Shown one piece after another: positions 1 through 6,089 of a stretch of DNA of 16,426 bases; the first letter of the stretch is position 1; every line of letters starts with the position of its first letter. The notes below the pieces were generated by a model that searched no databases, had not been told where the DNA came from, and saw only the letters and a program-made list of their open reading frames with translations. Source of the DNA: Brevundimonas sp. UBA986 (lineage in GTDB: Bacteria > Pseudomonadota > Alphaproteobacteria > Caulobacterales > Caulobacteraceae); contig DBBK01000129.1 in assembly GCA_002292165.1 (NCBI GenBank), positions 10,877 to 27,302 of the forward strand, in the 5' to 3' direction. A program made the position numbers and the translations under genes.

Positions 1-681
1 CCGCCAGTGCTGCAGGAAGACGAGGCGCTACAGTCCGCGATCGGATCGGACACCCGCCCCGCCGCCGACATCGCCCGCGACGGCCAGCGTCATCCGCTGG
101 AGACCCTGACCTTCTGGGGCCTGACCCCCGGGCTGACGGTGGTCGAGATCGAGCCCGGCCGGGCCGGTTGGTGGCGCCACATCCTCGAGCCCTACGCCGC
201 GGCGACCGGCGGGACCTATGTGCCGGTCGACAAGCCGACAGACAGCATGGGGGTCGCCGACGGAACCGCCGACATGGTCGTGGTCGCCCGCGCCTTCCAC
301 AACTGGGCCCGCGACGGCCGCACCGAGCCCTATCTGGCGGCCTTCTTCAAGGCGTTGAAGCCGGGCGGGGTCCTGGCCGTGGAACAGCACCGCAGCGCCG
401 AGGGGCTGAATGTCGCGACGACCGCCCCGACCGGCTATGTGCCCGAAAGCTACGTCATCCGCGCGGCCCAGGCGGCGGGCTTCGTGCTGGAGGCCCGCAG
501 CGAGCTGAACGCCAACCCCGGGGACGACCACGACCACCCGTTCGGGGTCTGGAGCCTGCCGCCGACCCGCCAGTCCCAGGCCCGCGACGGATCCGGCGCC
601 CTGACGCCCGAACAGCGGGCCGCGCTGGACGCGATAGGCGAGAGCGACCGCATGACCCTGCGCTTCCGCAAGCCCTTCTGA
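1..681 (+). CDS. Methyltransferase-fold protein (COG4798-like), 5' end cut by window
   Basis: Partial gene: the frame is open from base 1, so the start and any signal peptide lie outside the window; a GTG at 7 is possible but is unlikely to be the true start. About 226 residues are visible. It is a clear paralogue of the next gene: both have HP-[LM]-ETL, then a glycine-containing motif I-like stretch (VVEIEPGRAGWW here), a central GGTY, a motif resembling the end of a Rossmann methyltransferase core (LKPGGVLAVEQH), a late NAN-containing segment followed by HPFGV, and a nearly identical tail (ESDRMTLRFRKP). This pattern fits the 'predicted methyltransferase' group COG4798. Substrate unknown. 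Motif I is degenerate compared with the D/ExGxGxG of classic SAM enzymes, so catalytic activity is not assured. Family assignment is from recognition; the function is inferred. Confidence 0.8.
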   Translation, partial: PPVLQEDEALQSAIGSDTRPAADIARDGQRHPLETLTFWGLTPGLTVVEIEPGRAGWWRHILEPYAAATGGTYVPVDKPTDSMGVADGTADMVVVARAFHNWARDGRTEPYLAAFFKALKPGGVLAVEQHRSAEGLNVATTAPTGYVPESYVIRAAQAAGFVLEARSELNANPGDDHDHPFGVWSLPPTRQSQARDGSGALTPEQRAALDAIGESDRMTLRFRKPF

Positions 682-807
682 GGCGCTGTTCGTCCGGTCC
701 CCGATCACGCCTTCGCGCGTGGCTTTGACGACCGCGACGAAGCCCGTTAAGCCCGTTCGACCCGAGCAGAACCGCAAGGTTTGGGGGCGGCTCGGCGGGA
801 GACCCGT

Positions 808-1755
808 ATGCAGAAACGCGCGCCGTCCGGCGGGACACCAGAAGCGATGACGGGATCACGCCGATCGGTGCTGAGCGGCCTTGCTGCGGCCGTCGCCCTG
901 GCGCCGCTCGGTCTCGCCGCCTGCGACCGTAAAGCCAAGCCCGTCGAGAAGGCCGAGGCGCCGGCGCCGACCGCGCCCGCCGGCCCGCCCGAGGGCTCGC
1001 TGGAATGGGCCGTGCAGGGTCCCTGGCGCGCCGCCGACCGTCCGCGCGACCAATGGCGTCACCCGATGGAGACCCTGCGCTTCTTCGGCCTGCAGCCTAA
1101 TATGACCGTGGTCGACTTCTGGCCGGGGAGCGGCTGGTACACCGAGATCCTGGCCCCCTATCTGGCGCGCGGCGGCGGGACCTATTACGCGGCGGGCTTC
1201 AGCACCGGCCCCGGCGCCGACGCCGCCCAGGCCTCGCTGATGGCCAATTACGAAACGCGATTTACGGCCGACAAGAAGCTGTACGGCGACATCAAATTCT
1301 CCGCCTTCGGACCGTCGTCGGGCGAGGTGGCCCCGCCGGGGACGGCCGATCTGGTCCTGTTCATGCGCAACCTCAACGCCTGGATGGCCACCGGCATCGC
1401 CGAAAAGGCCTTCGGCGACGCCTTCGAGGCTCTGCGTCCCGGCGGCGTCCTGGGCATCGAGCAGCATCGCCTGGCTCCCGACGAGGATCAGGACCCGGCC
1501 GCCGCCAACGGCTATGTCCAGGAGGCCTTCGTCAAACAGCTGGCCGCCGAGGCCGGATTTGTTTTCGTCGCGTCGTCAGAAATCAACGCGAATGCAACAG
1601 ATACCAAGGATCATCCGTTCGGTGTCGGAACCCTGCCTCCGCAAAGCCTGACGGCCCCGCAAGGCCAGGCGCCCGATCCCACATTCGACCGCAGCAAATA
1701 TGATGCGATCGGTGAGAGCGACCGCATGACCTTGAAGTTCAGGAAACCTGAGTGA
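808..1755 (+). CDS. Exported lipoprotein with methyltransferase fold (COG4798-like)
   Basis: 315 residues from the ATG at 808, chosen because a GGGAGA (797-802) sits 5 nt upstream; an ATG at 847 and a TTG at 781 are alternatives. The N-terminus has paired arginines in SRRSVLSG (residues 17-24), a hydrophobic stretch, and a lipobox LAAC with the lipidated Cys at residue 39, followed by Asp. This looks like a Tat-type or Sec lipoprotein signal. A charged, Ala/Pro-rich linker (about 40-65) leads to the methyltransferase-like domain, with motif VVDFWPGSGWYTEIL as motif I and LRPGGVLGIEQH later. It is a tandem paralogue of the gene before it. The odd point is location: SAM is a cytoplasmic metabolite, yet the protein appears to be exported. 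The stop overlaps the GTG of the next gene by 4 bp, implying co-translation with the lipase-like hydrolase. Real function unknown. Confidence 0.85.
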   Translation: MQKRAPSGGTPEAMTGSRRSVLSGLAAAVALAPLGLAACDRKAKPVEKAEAPAPTAPAGPPEGSLEWAVQGPWRAADRPRDQWRHPMETLRFFGLQPNMTVVDFWPGSGWYTEILAPYLARGGGTYYAAGFSTGPGADAAQASLMANYETRFTADKKLYGDIKFSAFGPSSGEVAPPGTADLVLFMRNLNAWMATGIAEKAFGDAFEALRPGGVLGIEQHRLAPDEDQDPAAANGYVQEAFVKQLAAEAGFVFVASSEINANATDTKDHPFGVGTLPPQSLTAPQGQAPDPTFDRSKYDAIGESDRMTLKFRKPE

Positions 1756-2786
1756 ACCGCGCCCAAGCCTTTGCCGCCAACGCCCCCCTGATGGGCGTGC
1801 CCGGCGCCTCGTCGCCGCCCGGAGGCCAGGGCGACTGGTTCCGCGGCGCCGGCGGCCTGCGTCTGCGCGCCGCCTTCTGGACGCCCTCGGCCCTGGTCGC
1901 CGCCAAGCCGCGCGGCACCGTCATTCTGTCGCCCGGCCGCACCGAGCCGATCGAGAAGTATTTCGAGGTCATCGGCAACTTCCTGGCGCGCGGCTTCTGC
2001 GTCCTGGCCCATGACTGGCGCGGCCAGGGCCTGTCGGCCCGGCTGCTGCCCGACCGGCTGAAGGGCCACGCCCGCGCGGTCGAGGAGTTCCTCGACGATT
2101 ATCACCGCCTGCTCGACGCCTTCGAGACCCGGGCGCCCAAGCCCTGGATCATGGTCGGCCATTCGATGGGCGCGGCTCTGAACCTGCTCACGCTGGAGAA
2201 CGGCGAAGAGCGGTTCTCGGGCGCGGTGCTGTCGGGCCCGATGCTCCGTATCAAGACGGGCAAGCGCTCGATGTGGTCGGTCAAGCTGGCCGTTCGCTGG
2301 AACCTGCGTCACGGCAAGGCCGGGGACTTCGTACTGGACGATGCGGACGATCCCTTCGACCACACCTTCGAAAAGGACGCCCTGACCACGGACGAGACCC
2401 GCTACGAACTGTGGCGGCAGCAGCTCTACGCCTGTCCGCACCTGGCGGTCGGCGGCCCGACCTGGGGCTGGCTGGCCTTCGCCCTGGACGCCGGCGAGCG
2501 CGCGCTCAAGCCCAAGGCCCTGAAGAACGTCCGTATCCCCTGCACCTTCGTCCAGGCGGGCGAGGACGACCGCGTGTGGAAGCAGACCAACAAATGGGCG
2601 GCCAAGCGTCTGGGCCGCGGCCGCTATGTCGAGGTCCCGGGCGCCAAGCACGAGATCATCATGGAGACCGACGATCTGAGGGCGCATTTCCTCAGCGAGT
2701 TCGACGCCATGTCCGACTACGTCGCCCCGACCCAGGACCTGCGGCCCCTGCCCCAGCCCGACGACGTCGAGGTCGGCGCGGCATAG
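1752..2786 (+). CDS. Alpha/beta hydrolase, lysophospholipase/monoacylglycerol lipase type
   Basis: 344 residues, GTG start inside the GTGA overlap with the upstream stop. Serine hydrolase of the Hydrolase_4 (serine aminopeptidase S33) group: oxyanion-side strand VILSPGRTEPIEKY (residues 57-70), HDWRGQGLS (88-96) typical of PldB-like lipases, nucleophile elbow GHSMG with Ser138, acid Asp in GEDDRV (about Asp273), and catalytic His300 in GAKHEI. There is no signal peptide, so it is probably cytoplasmic or peripheral to the inner membrane and cleaves monoacyl lipids or lysophospholipids; the exact substrate cannot be read from sequence. Translational coupling to the exported methyltransferase-like gene suggests a shared lipid or envelope-related task (inference). 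A GC-rich hairpin follows at 2800-2820. Confidence 0.9.
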   Translation: MNRAQAFAANAPLMGVPGASSPPGGQGDWFRGAGGLRLRAAFWTPSALVAAKPRGTVILSPGRTEPIEKYFEVIGNFLARGFCVLAHDWRGQGLSARLLPDRLKGHARAVEEFLDDYHRLLDAFETRAPKPWIMVGHSMGAALNLLTLENGEERFSGAVLSGPMLRIKTGKRSMWSVKLAVRWNLRHGKAGDFVLDDADDPFDHTFEKDALTTDETRYELWRQQLYACPHLAVGGPTWGWLAFALDAGERALKPKALKNVRIPCTFVQAGEDDRVWKQTNKWAAKRLGRGRYVEVPGAKHEIIMETDDLRAHFLSEFDAMSDYVAPTQDLRPLPQPDDVEVGAA

Positions 2787-2799
2787 TTGGTGCGCTACC

Positions 2800-2820
2800 G
2801 CGCGCGACGCGGTCGCGCGC
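2800..2820. terminator. GC-rich hairpin between convergent genes
   Basis: A perfect 9-bp stem (GCGCGCGAC / GTCGCGCGC) closed by a 3-nt loop, lying between the stops of the plus-strand hydrolase and the minus-strand hisN. There is no U-run on either side, so it may be a weak bidirectional terminator or an RNA 3'-end protector rather than a classical intrinsic terminator. Confidence 0.45.
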
Positions 2821-2850
2821 TGCCTGAGCGCGGGATCAGTTGGGGAGTGA

Positions 2851-3636
2851 CTAGAGCGCCGCGCGTTTCAGCGTGACCAGCGCCTGTTCGCGGATACGGA
2901 CGTCGCCGACGGCCAGGATCTGGCCCGTGCCGTCGACCGGTTCGCCGCGCCAGTTGGTGACCTCGCCGCCGGCGGCCTCGATCACCGGAATCAGGGCCGA
3001 CCAGTCCCAGAGCTTCAGGCTGGTCTCGGCGACCAGGTCCATGCGGCCAGCCGCTACCATCGCATAGGCATAGGCGTCACAGCCGTAGCGGGCGAGGCGC
3101 GCTGCGGCCCGCACCTGGGTCCACGCGCCCAGTTCCGAGCCGGTGAAGATTTCGGGATCCGTGGTCGAAATGACCGCATCGGTCAGGCGCTCGCAGGCGC
3201 GGGTCTTGATCGGTTTCGTCTGACCCCGGCTCATCAGCACGGCGCCAGAGGGCCCGCCCAGGAAGAGTTCGCCGATATAGGGCTGGGAAATCGCGCCGAC
3301 GGACGGTCGGCCGGCGACCCGCAGACCGATCAGGGTGGTCCACAACGGCAGGCCGGAAATGAAGGCGCGGGTGCCGTCGATGGGATCGAGAATCCAGACA
3401 TGCTCCGCATCCGGACGGTCCTCGCCATACTCTTCGCCGATGACCCCGTGGTCGGGATAGCGGGCGGCGATCAGGCGGCGAATGGCGGCCTCGGCGTCCT
3501 TGTCCGCCTGTGTCACAGGATCGAAAGCGCCGGGTCCGGCCTTGTTCTCTTCGGCGTAGTCGCCGCGAAAGAAGGGCAGGGTCACCCCGGCCGCTTCACG
3601 GGCCAGTTCGACGGCGAAGGCTTCGAATTCGGTCAT
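2851..3636 (-). CDS. hisN: Histidinol-phosphatase, inositol monophosphatase family
   Basis: 261 residues. All Mg-binding motifs of the inositol monophosphatase superfamily are present: Asp45 in TQADKDAE, GEEYG (67-71), DPIDGTRAF (84-92), and WDWSA with Asp211. Family members of this length with LPLWTTLIGL after DPIDGTRAF match the HisN type of histidinol-phosphatase, which removes phosphate from L-histidinol phosphate in the penultimate stage of histidine synthesis. A generic inositol or sugar-phosphate phosphatase is the main alternative, since no other his gene is in view. The start is the ATG at 3636; it has no convincing Shine-Dalgarno sequence, and an 11-nt element just upstream is complementary to one farther up the leader. 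Confidence 0.82.
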   Translation of the reverse strand: MTEFEAFAVELAREAAGVTLPFFRGDYAEENKAGPGAFDPVTQADKDAEAAIRRLIAARYPDHGVIGEEYGEDRPDAEHVWILDPIDGTRAFISGLPLWTTLIGLRVAGRPSVGAISQPYIGELFLGGPSGAVLMSRGQTKPIKTRACERLTDAVISTTDPEIFTGSELGAWTQVRAAARLARYGCDAYAYAMVAAGRMDLVAETSLKLWDWSALIPVIEAAGGEVTNWRGEPVDGTGQILAVGDVRIREQALVTLKRAAL

Positions 3637-3786
3637 GAGGGGCGAGGGCCGGGTCTTGAGGGGTCAGGGGTCGCGATGACCTCTACCCCGCCCGGTCGCC
3701 GGTGTCCTCCCCCAAGGACCGCCGCCGGGTCTGCAATACTCGGCCCTCGCCGCCTCGCCCCCGAACCCCGAGCGCTCACGACGGCT
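3637..3786 (-). promoter_or_regulatory. hisN leader/promoter region with long-range inverted repeat
   Basis: The 150 bp between the XRE gene stop and the hisN start must hold the hisN leader if the gene is independently transcribed. It contains an 11-bp perfect inverted repeat, GGCGAGGGCCG at 3641-3651 and CGGCCCTCGCC at 3741-3751. The hisN-proximal arm lies only 4 nt upstream of the start codon, so pairing in the mRNA would cover the ribosome landing site. No clear -35/-10 pair recognised. Confidence 0.3.
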
Positions 3787-4167
3787 TCAGGCCGCCGGCT
3801 CTTCGGCGTGGAGAGACTTGGCCAGGTCCAGCAGGCGGCGACGCGGGCGCTCGCCGAGCTGGTAGTAGGCCTGGATCAGGTCGAGGGTTTCCTTGCGGGA
3901 AAACATCTCACCGCCGTTGGCCCCGGCCGCTTCCTTGCGTTCCATGGCTTCGGTCAGGCCGTCGTAGAAATAGTTCACCGGCGATTCCAGCGCCTCGGCC
4001 AGTTGCCACAGGCGGGCGGCCGAGATCCGGTTGGCGCCGCACTCATACTTCTGGATTTGCTGGAAGCGGATGCCGACTTGCAGCGCCAACTGTTGCTGCG
4101 TCAGGCCCAGCAGGCGACGGCGGCGACGCAGGCGGCGGCCCAGGTGAAGATCGATATCGGTGGCCAT
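3787..4167 (-). CDS. Small XRE-family transcriptional regulator
   Basis: 126 residues from the ATG at 4167. The frame runs open upstream to 4236, but residues encoded there look non-coding, and conserved sequence starts at MATDIDLHLG. An HTH_3/Cro-CI domain occupies about residues 10-66 (RRLRRRRRLLGLTQQQLA, then VGIRFQQIQKYECG as the recognition-helix region). The helical C-terminus contains RKETLDLIQAYYQL and PRRRLLDLAKSLH. This architecture is common among single-domain alphaproteobacterial XRE regulators of about 120-140 residues. Targets unknown. It is divergent from the GlsB-like gene across 231 bp and precedes hisN on the same strand. Confidence 0.88.
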   Translation of the reverse strand: MATDIDLHLGRRLRRRRRLLGLTQQQLALQVGIRFQQIQKYECGANRISAARLWQLAEALESPVNYFYDGLTEAMERKEAAGANGGEMFSRKETLDLIQAYYQLGERPRRRLLDLAKSLHAEEPAA

Positions 4168-4398
4168 GGCCCCATATTCCCCAGTTTGACGGACTGTCCC
4201 GAAATGGAACGGCTCGCCTTGTTCGCCGCAAACCACATGCCGCTTTCCCCAGCCGAGGGAGTAGCCGCGTTCGGCGAACTATTTATGGGCGGGAGCTTAG
4301 GACCAGGGACCGGGAACGCCCGTCCCAATCCCGAAACGCAACCTCCGTCGCCGACGGGAGTTCAGGTCGCCAGAAGCAGTCAAGCTTTGGAGGACATG
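4168..4398. promoter_or_regulatory. Divergent intergenic region, XRE regulator / GlsB-like gene
   Basis: 231 bp without a credible gene between two divergent genes; it must carry both promoters. A short palindrome GTTCGGCGAAC lies at 4269-4279, next to an AT-rich patch (ATTTAT). These are possible operator and -10 elements, but no full promoter match is convincing. Confidence 0.3.
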
Positions 4399-4653
4399 AT
4401 GGGCTTGGGAATTATCGGTTGGTTGATCATCGGCATCGTCGCCGGCTGGTTGGCTGAAAAGGTCATGGGGCGCAATCACGGCCTGCTGACGAATCTGATC
4501 GTGGGCGTCGTGGGCGCCATTCTGGGCGGCTGGATCGCCGGGGCCCTGCTGGGCATTCCGGTGGGCGGCTTCAATCTGCTGACGCTGCTGGTGGCATTCG
4601 GCGGCGCCTGTCTGCTGCTGTTCCTGCTCGGCCTGGTCAAGCGCCGGGCCTGA
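4399..4653 (+). CDS. GlsB/YeaQ/YmgE family small membrane protein
   Basis: 84 residues. Two in-frame ATGs adjoin (4396 and 4399); the second is preferred because GGAGG at 4389-4393 is 5 nt away. Three hydrophobic segments: GLGIIGWLIIGIVAGWLA (residues 2-19), a glycine-rich middle helix (about 31-53) and LLTLLVAFGGACLLLFLLGL near the end. The pattern GWLIIGIVAGWLAEKVMG and the glycine-rich second helix are diagnostic of the transglycosylase-associated protein family (GlsB/YeaQ/YmgE), small inner-membrane proteins of unclear mechanism, often stress-induced. The name 'transglycosylase-associated' is historical and should not be taken as an activity. Followed at once by a strong terminator. Confidence 0.93.
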   Translation: MGLGIIGWLIIGIVAGWLAEKVMGRNHGLLTNLIVGVVGAILGGWIAGALLGIPVGGFNLLTLLVAFGGACLLLFLLGLVKRRA

Positions 4654-4670
4654 TCGACAGATCAGACGTC

Positions 4671-4704
4671 AAGAAGGGGCGGTCCTCGCGGGCCGCCCCT
4701 TCTT
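4671..4704. terminator. Strong bidirectional intrinsic terminator
   Basis: A perfect 12-bp stem, AAGAAGGGGCGG / CCGCCCCTTCTT, with a 10-nt loop. The A/T-rich outer base pairs supply a short U-tract for either direction. It sits between the stop of the GlsB-like gene (plus) and the stop of the secreted PRC-like gene (minus), so it probably ends both convergent transcripts. Confidence 0.85.
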
Positions 4705-4722
4705 CATGCCGGAAAGGCGAGA

Positions 4723-5235
4723 CTACTGTACCGGGGCGGCGCGGTTGAACTCGCTCGAGGTCCAGGCGGTGACCACGGCGTCGCCCTGGACGCTAGCGCC
4801 CGTGGCGGGCACCGAACGCAAGGTCCCGTCGGCGGAACGGACCACGAAGCTTTCGACGCGACCGGCCGAGTTGCGGGTCAGGCGAACCACTGAGCCGAGC
4901 ATATTGCCGTCGGAACCGTGGACCATGGCTCCGGTCGAGATGTTCAGGCTGGCCTCCGAGCCGTTGCGGTCGGCGGAGACCTCCGTATCCGACTGGACCG
5001 AGGCCGAAGCATTGGCGGCGCTGCTGGCGGCAGAGCGCGCGTCACGGACAGTTCCGCGTGTCAGATCACCGACACCCCGAACGGTCGAACCGACCTGGCC
5101 GGTGATGGGCGCCGTCTGGGGCACGCCGACTTGAGCCCCCACCTGGGCTCCGACACCGCCGCCGAGCACCTGGGCCGAGGCGGGAAGAGCGATCGCCAGG
5201 GCGGCGGCCGCGGTGGTCAAAAGAAGGGTACGCAT
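4723..5235 (-). CDS. Secreted protein with PRC-barrel-like domain (paralogue 1)
   Basis: 170 residues. A Sec signal peptide covers residues 1-21, ending ALPASA before Gln22 (likely signal peptidase I site). A low-complexity Gly/Val/Gln segment with a repeated GAQVG unit (about 26-40) and a Ser/Ala-rich stretch (60-90) follow. The C-terminal domain (about 102-164) has VHGSDGNMLGSVVRLTRN, then VVRSADGTLRSVP, the beta-strand/turn layout of a PRC-barrel fold. Its closest relative in sight is the next gene upstream on the same strand. The Shine-Dalgarno (GAGAGGAAG) is well placed before ATG 5235. Predicted periplasmic or secreted; function unknown. Family call rests on motif resemblance. Confidence 0.85.
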   Translation of the reverse strand: MRTLLLTTAAAALAIALPASAQVLGGGVGAQVGAQVGVPQTAPITGQVGSTVRGVGDLTRGTVRDARSAASSAANASASVQSDTEVSADRNGSEASLNISTGAMVHGSDGNMLGSVVRLTRNSAGRVESFVVRSADGTLRSVPATGASVQGDAVVTAWTSSEFNRAAPVQ

Positions 5236-5282
5236 AGTGGGCTTCCTCTCTGTTGGGCGCCGCTATGGCGCCATTGAAAGCA

Positions 5283-5310
5283 GAAACGCGCCGGAGGTCC
5301 GGCGCGTTTC
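5283..5310 (-). terminator. Hairpin terminator after paralogue 2
   Basis: A perfect 12-bp inverted repeat GAAACGCGCCGG / CCGGCGCGTTTC with a 4-nt loop, 49 nt beyond the stop of the minus-strand gene at 5359-5949. In that direction the stem ends in GTTTC and is followed by TGCTTTC. It separates the two paralogous secreted proteins into distinct transcripts or attenuates readthrough. Confidence 0.7.
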
Positions 5311-5358
5311 ATCAGGATTAACAATCCCTATCCGGCTTGAGCCCGGATCAGACCCTGA

Positions 5359-5949
5359 TCAGGCCTGGGGTTGGGCCGGCGGGGTCGCCGGCTCTTCAGG
5401 GGCCGGGGTCTCGGTCGGGGTCGACTCGGTCGCCGGCTCTTCGGCGGGCTTGGTCTCAGTCGTCGAGGACTCCGAGGCCGGGGGCGCGGCTTCCGGCGAG
5501 GCGGCGTCCGACGCGGGCGGCTCGGCCGCCGGGGTCGAGGCCGGGGCGGCCGACGAAGCGGCGTCCGGCGCGCCCGGGATGGCCGGGGCGGCAGTGAATT
5601 CAGCCATCGTCCAGCCGACGGTCACGCCCGTGCCTTCCGGCTTGAGACCGGCGAGCGGCACGCCCTTCAGCTGGCCGTCGGTGCCGCGCACGGTCAGTTC
5701 CTGGGCGCCGGCGTTGTTGCGGACGCCTTCCAGCTTGCCGAGGACGGCGCCGTCCGAACCCTTGACGTCGGAACCGGGCTGCAGGGTCAGGGTGCCGGGC
5801 GACTGGGCCGGGGCGGTCGCCGGAGCTTCCGCGGGAGCCGGCGTCGGGGCGGGGGCAGGCGTCGGTTGAGCATCCTGGGCGAAGGCGGCCGGGGCGGCGG
5901 CCAGCATCAGGCCGGCGATGCCGGTCATCAGGGCGGTCTTGCGGATCAT
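5359..5949 (-). CDS. Secreted protein with PRC-barrel-like domain and Pro/Ala-rich tail (paralogue 2)
   Basis: 196 residues. The signal peptide is residues 1-24 (cleavage after AFA). A Pro/Ala/Thr linker (25-50) precedes a PRC-barrel-like domain (57-118: VKGSDGAVLGKLEGVRNN, then TVRGTDGQLKGVP and GWTMAEF), matching the same blocks in the neighbouring paralogue. Residues 120-196 are a low-complexity Ala/Pro/Glu/Ser/Thr tail, probably disordered, possibly spanning the periplasm or contacting the cell wall. ATG 5949 has GGAGAA upstream. No enzymatic motif. Arose with the neighbour by tandem duplication; only the domain core is conserved and the flanking low-complexity parts differ. Confidence 0.85.
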   Translation of the reverse strand: MIRKTALMTGIAGLMLAAAPAAFAQDAQPTPAPAPTPAPAEAPATAPAQSPGTLTLQPGSDVKGSDGAVLGKLEGVRNNAGAQELTVRGTDGQLKGVPLAGLKPEGTGVTVGWTMAEFTAAPAIPGAPDAASSAAPASTPAAEPPASDAASPEAAPPASESSTTETKPAEEPATESTPTETPAPEEPATPPAQPQA

Positions 5950-6089
5950 GTCCGTTCTCCGAATATCTGCGCGGCCGGGAGCGCCGCAGGATTACAAACC
6001 CGCAATGTTTCGGATTGTTTCCACCGCCCAGAAATGACCCCGGAGCGGTCACGATTGGACGATTCACGGGATCGTGGCATCAGGGTCGA

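Noticed and set aside
682..807. Short direct repeat AAGCCCGTT near 738-756 as a regulatory element
   Set aside because: Two partial copies of 8-9 bases in GC-rich DNA are not convincing; nothing else notable in this gap.
4216..4316. GGAAC motifs upstream of the GlsB-like gene as general-stress promoters
   Set aside because: No CGTT-like -10 at 16-17 nt from either GGAAC (4209 area and 4312 area).
3400..4398. Plus-strand extension of the GlsB-like frame far upstream
   Set aside because: The frame happens to be open through hisN and the XRE gene on the opposite strand; only the last 84 residues are a real protein, with a good Shine-Dalgarno at 4389.
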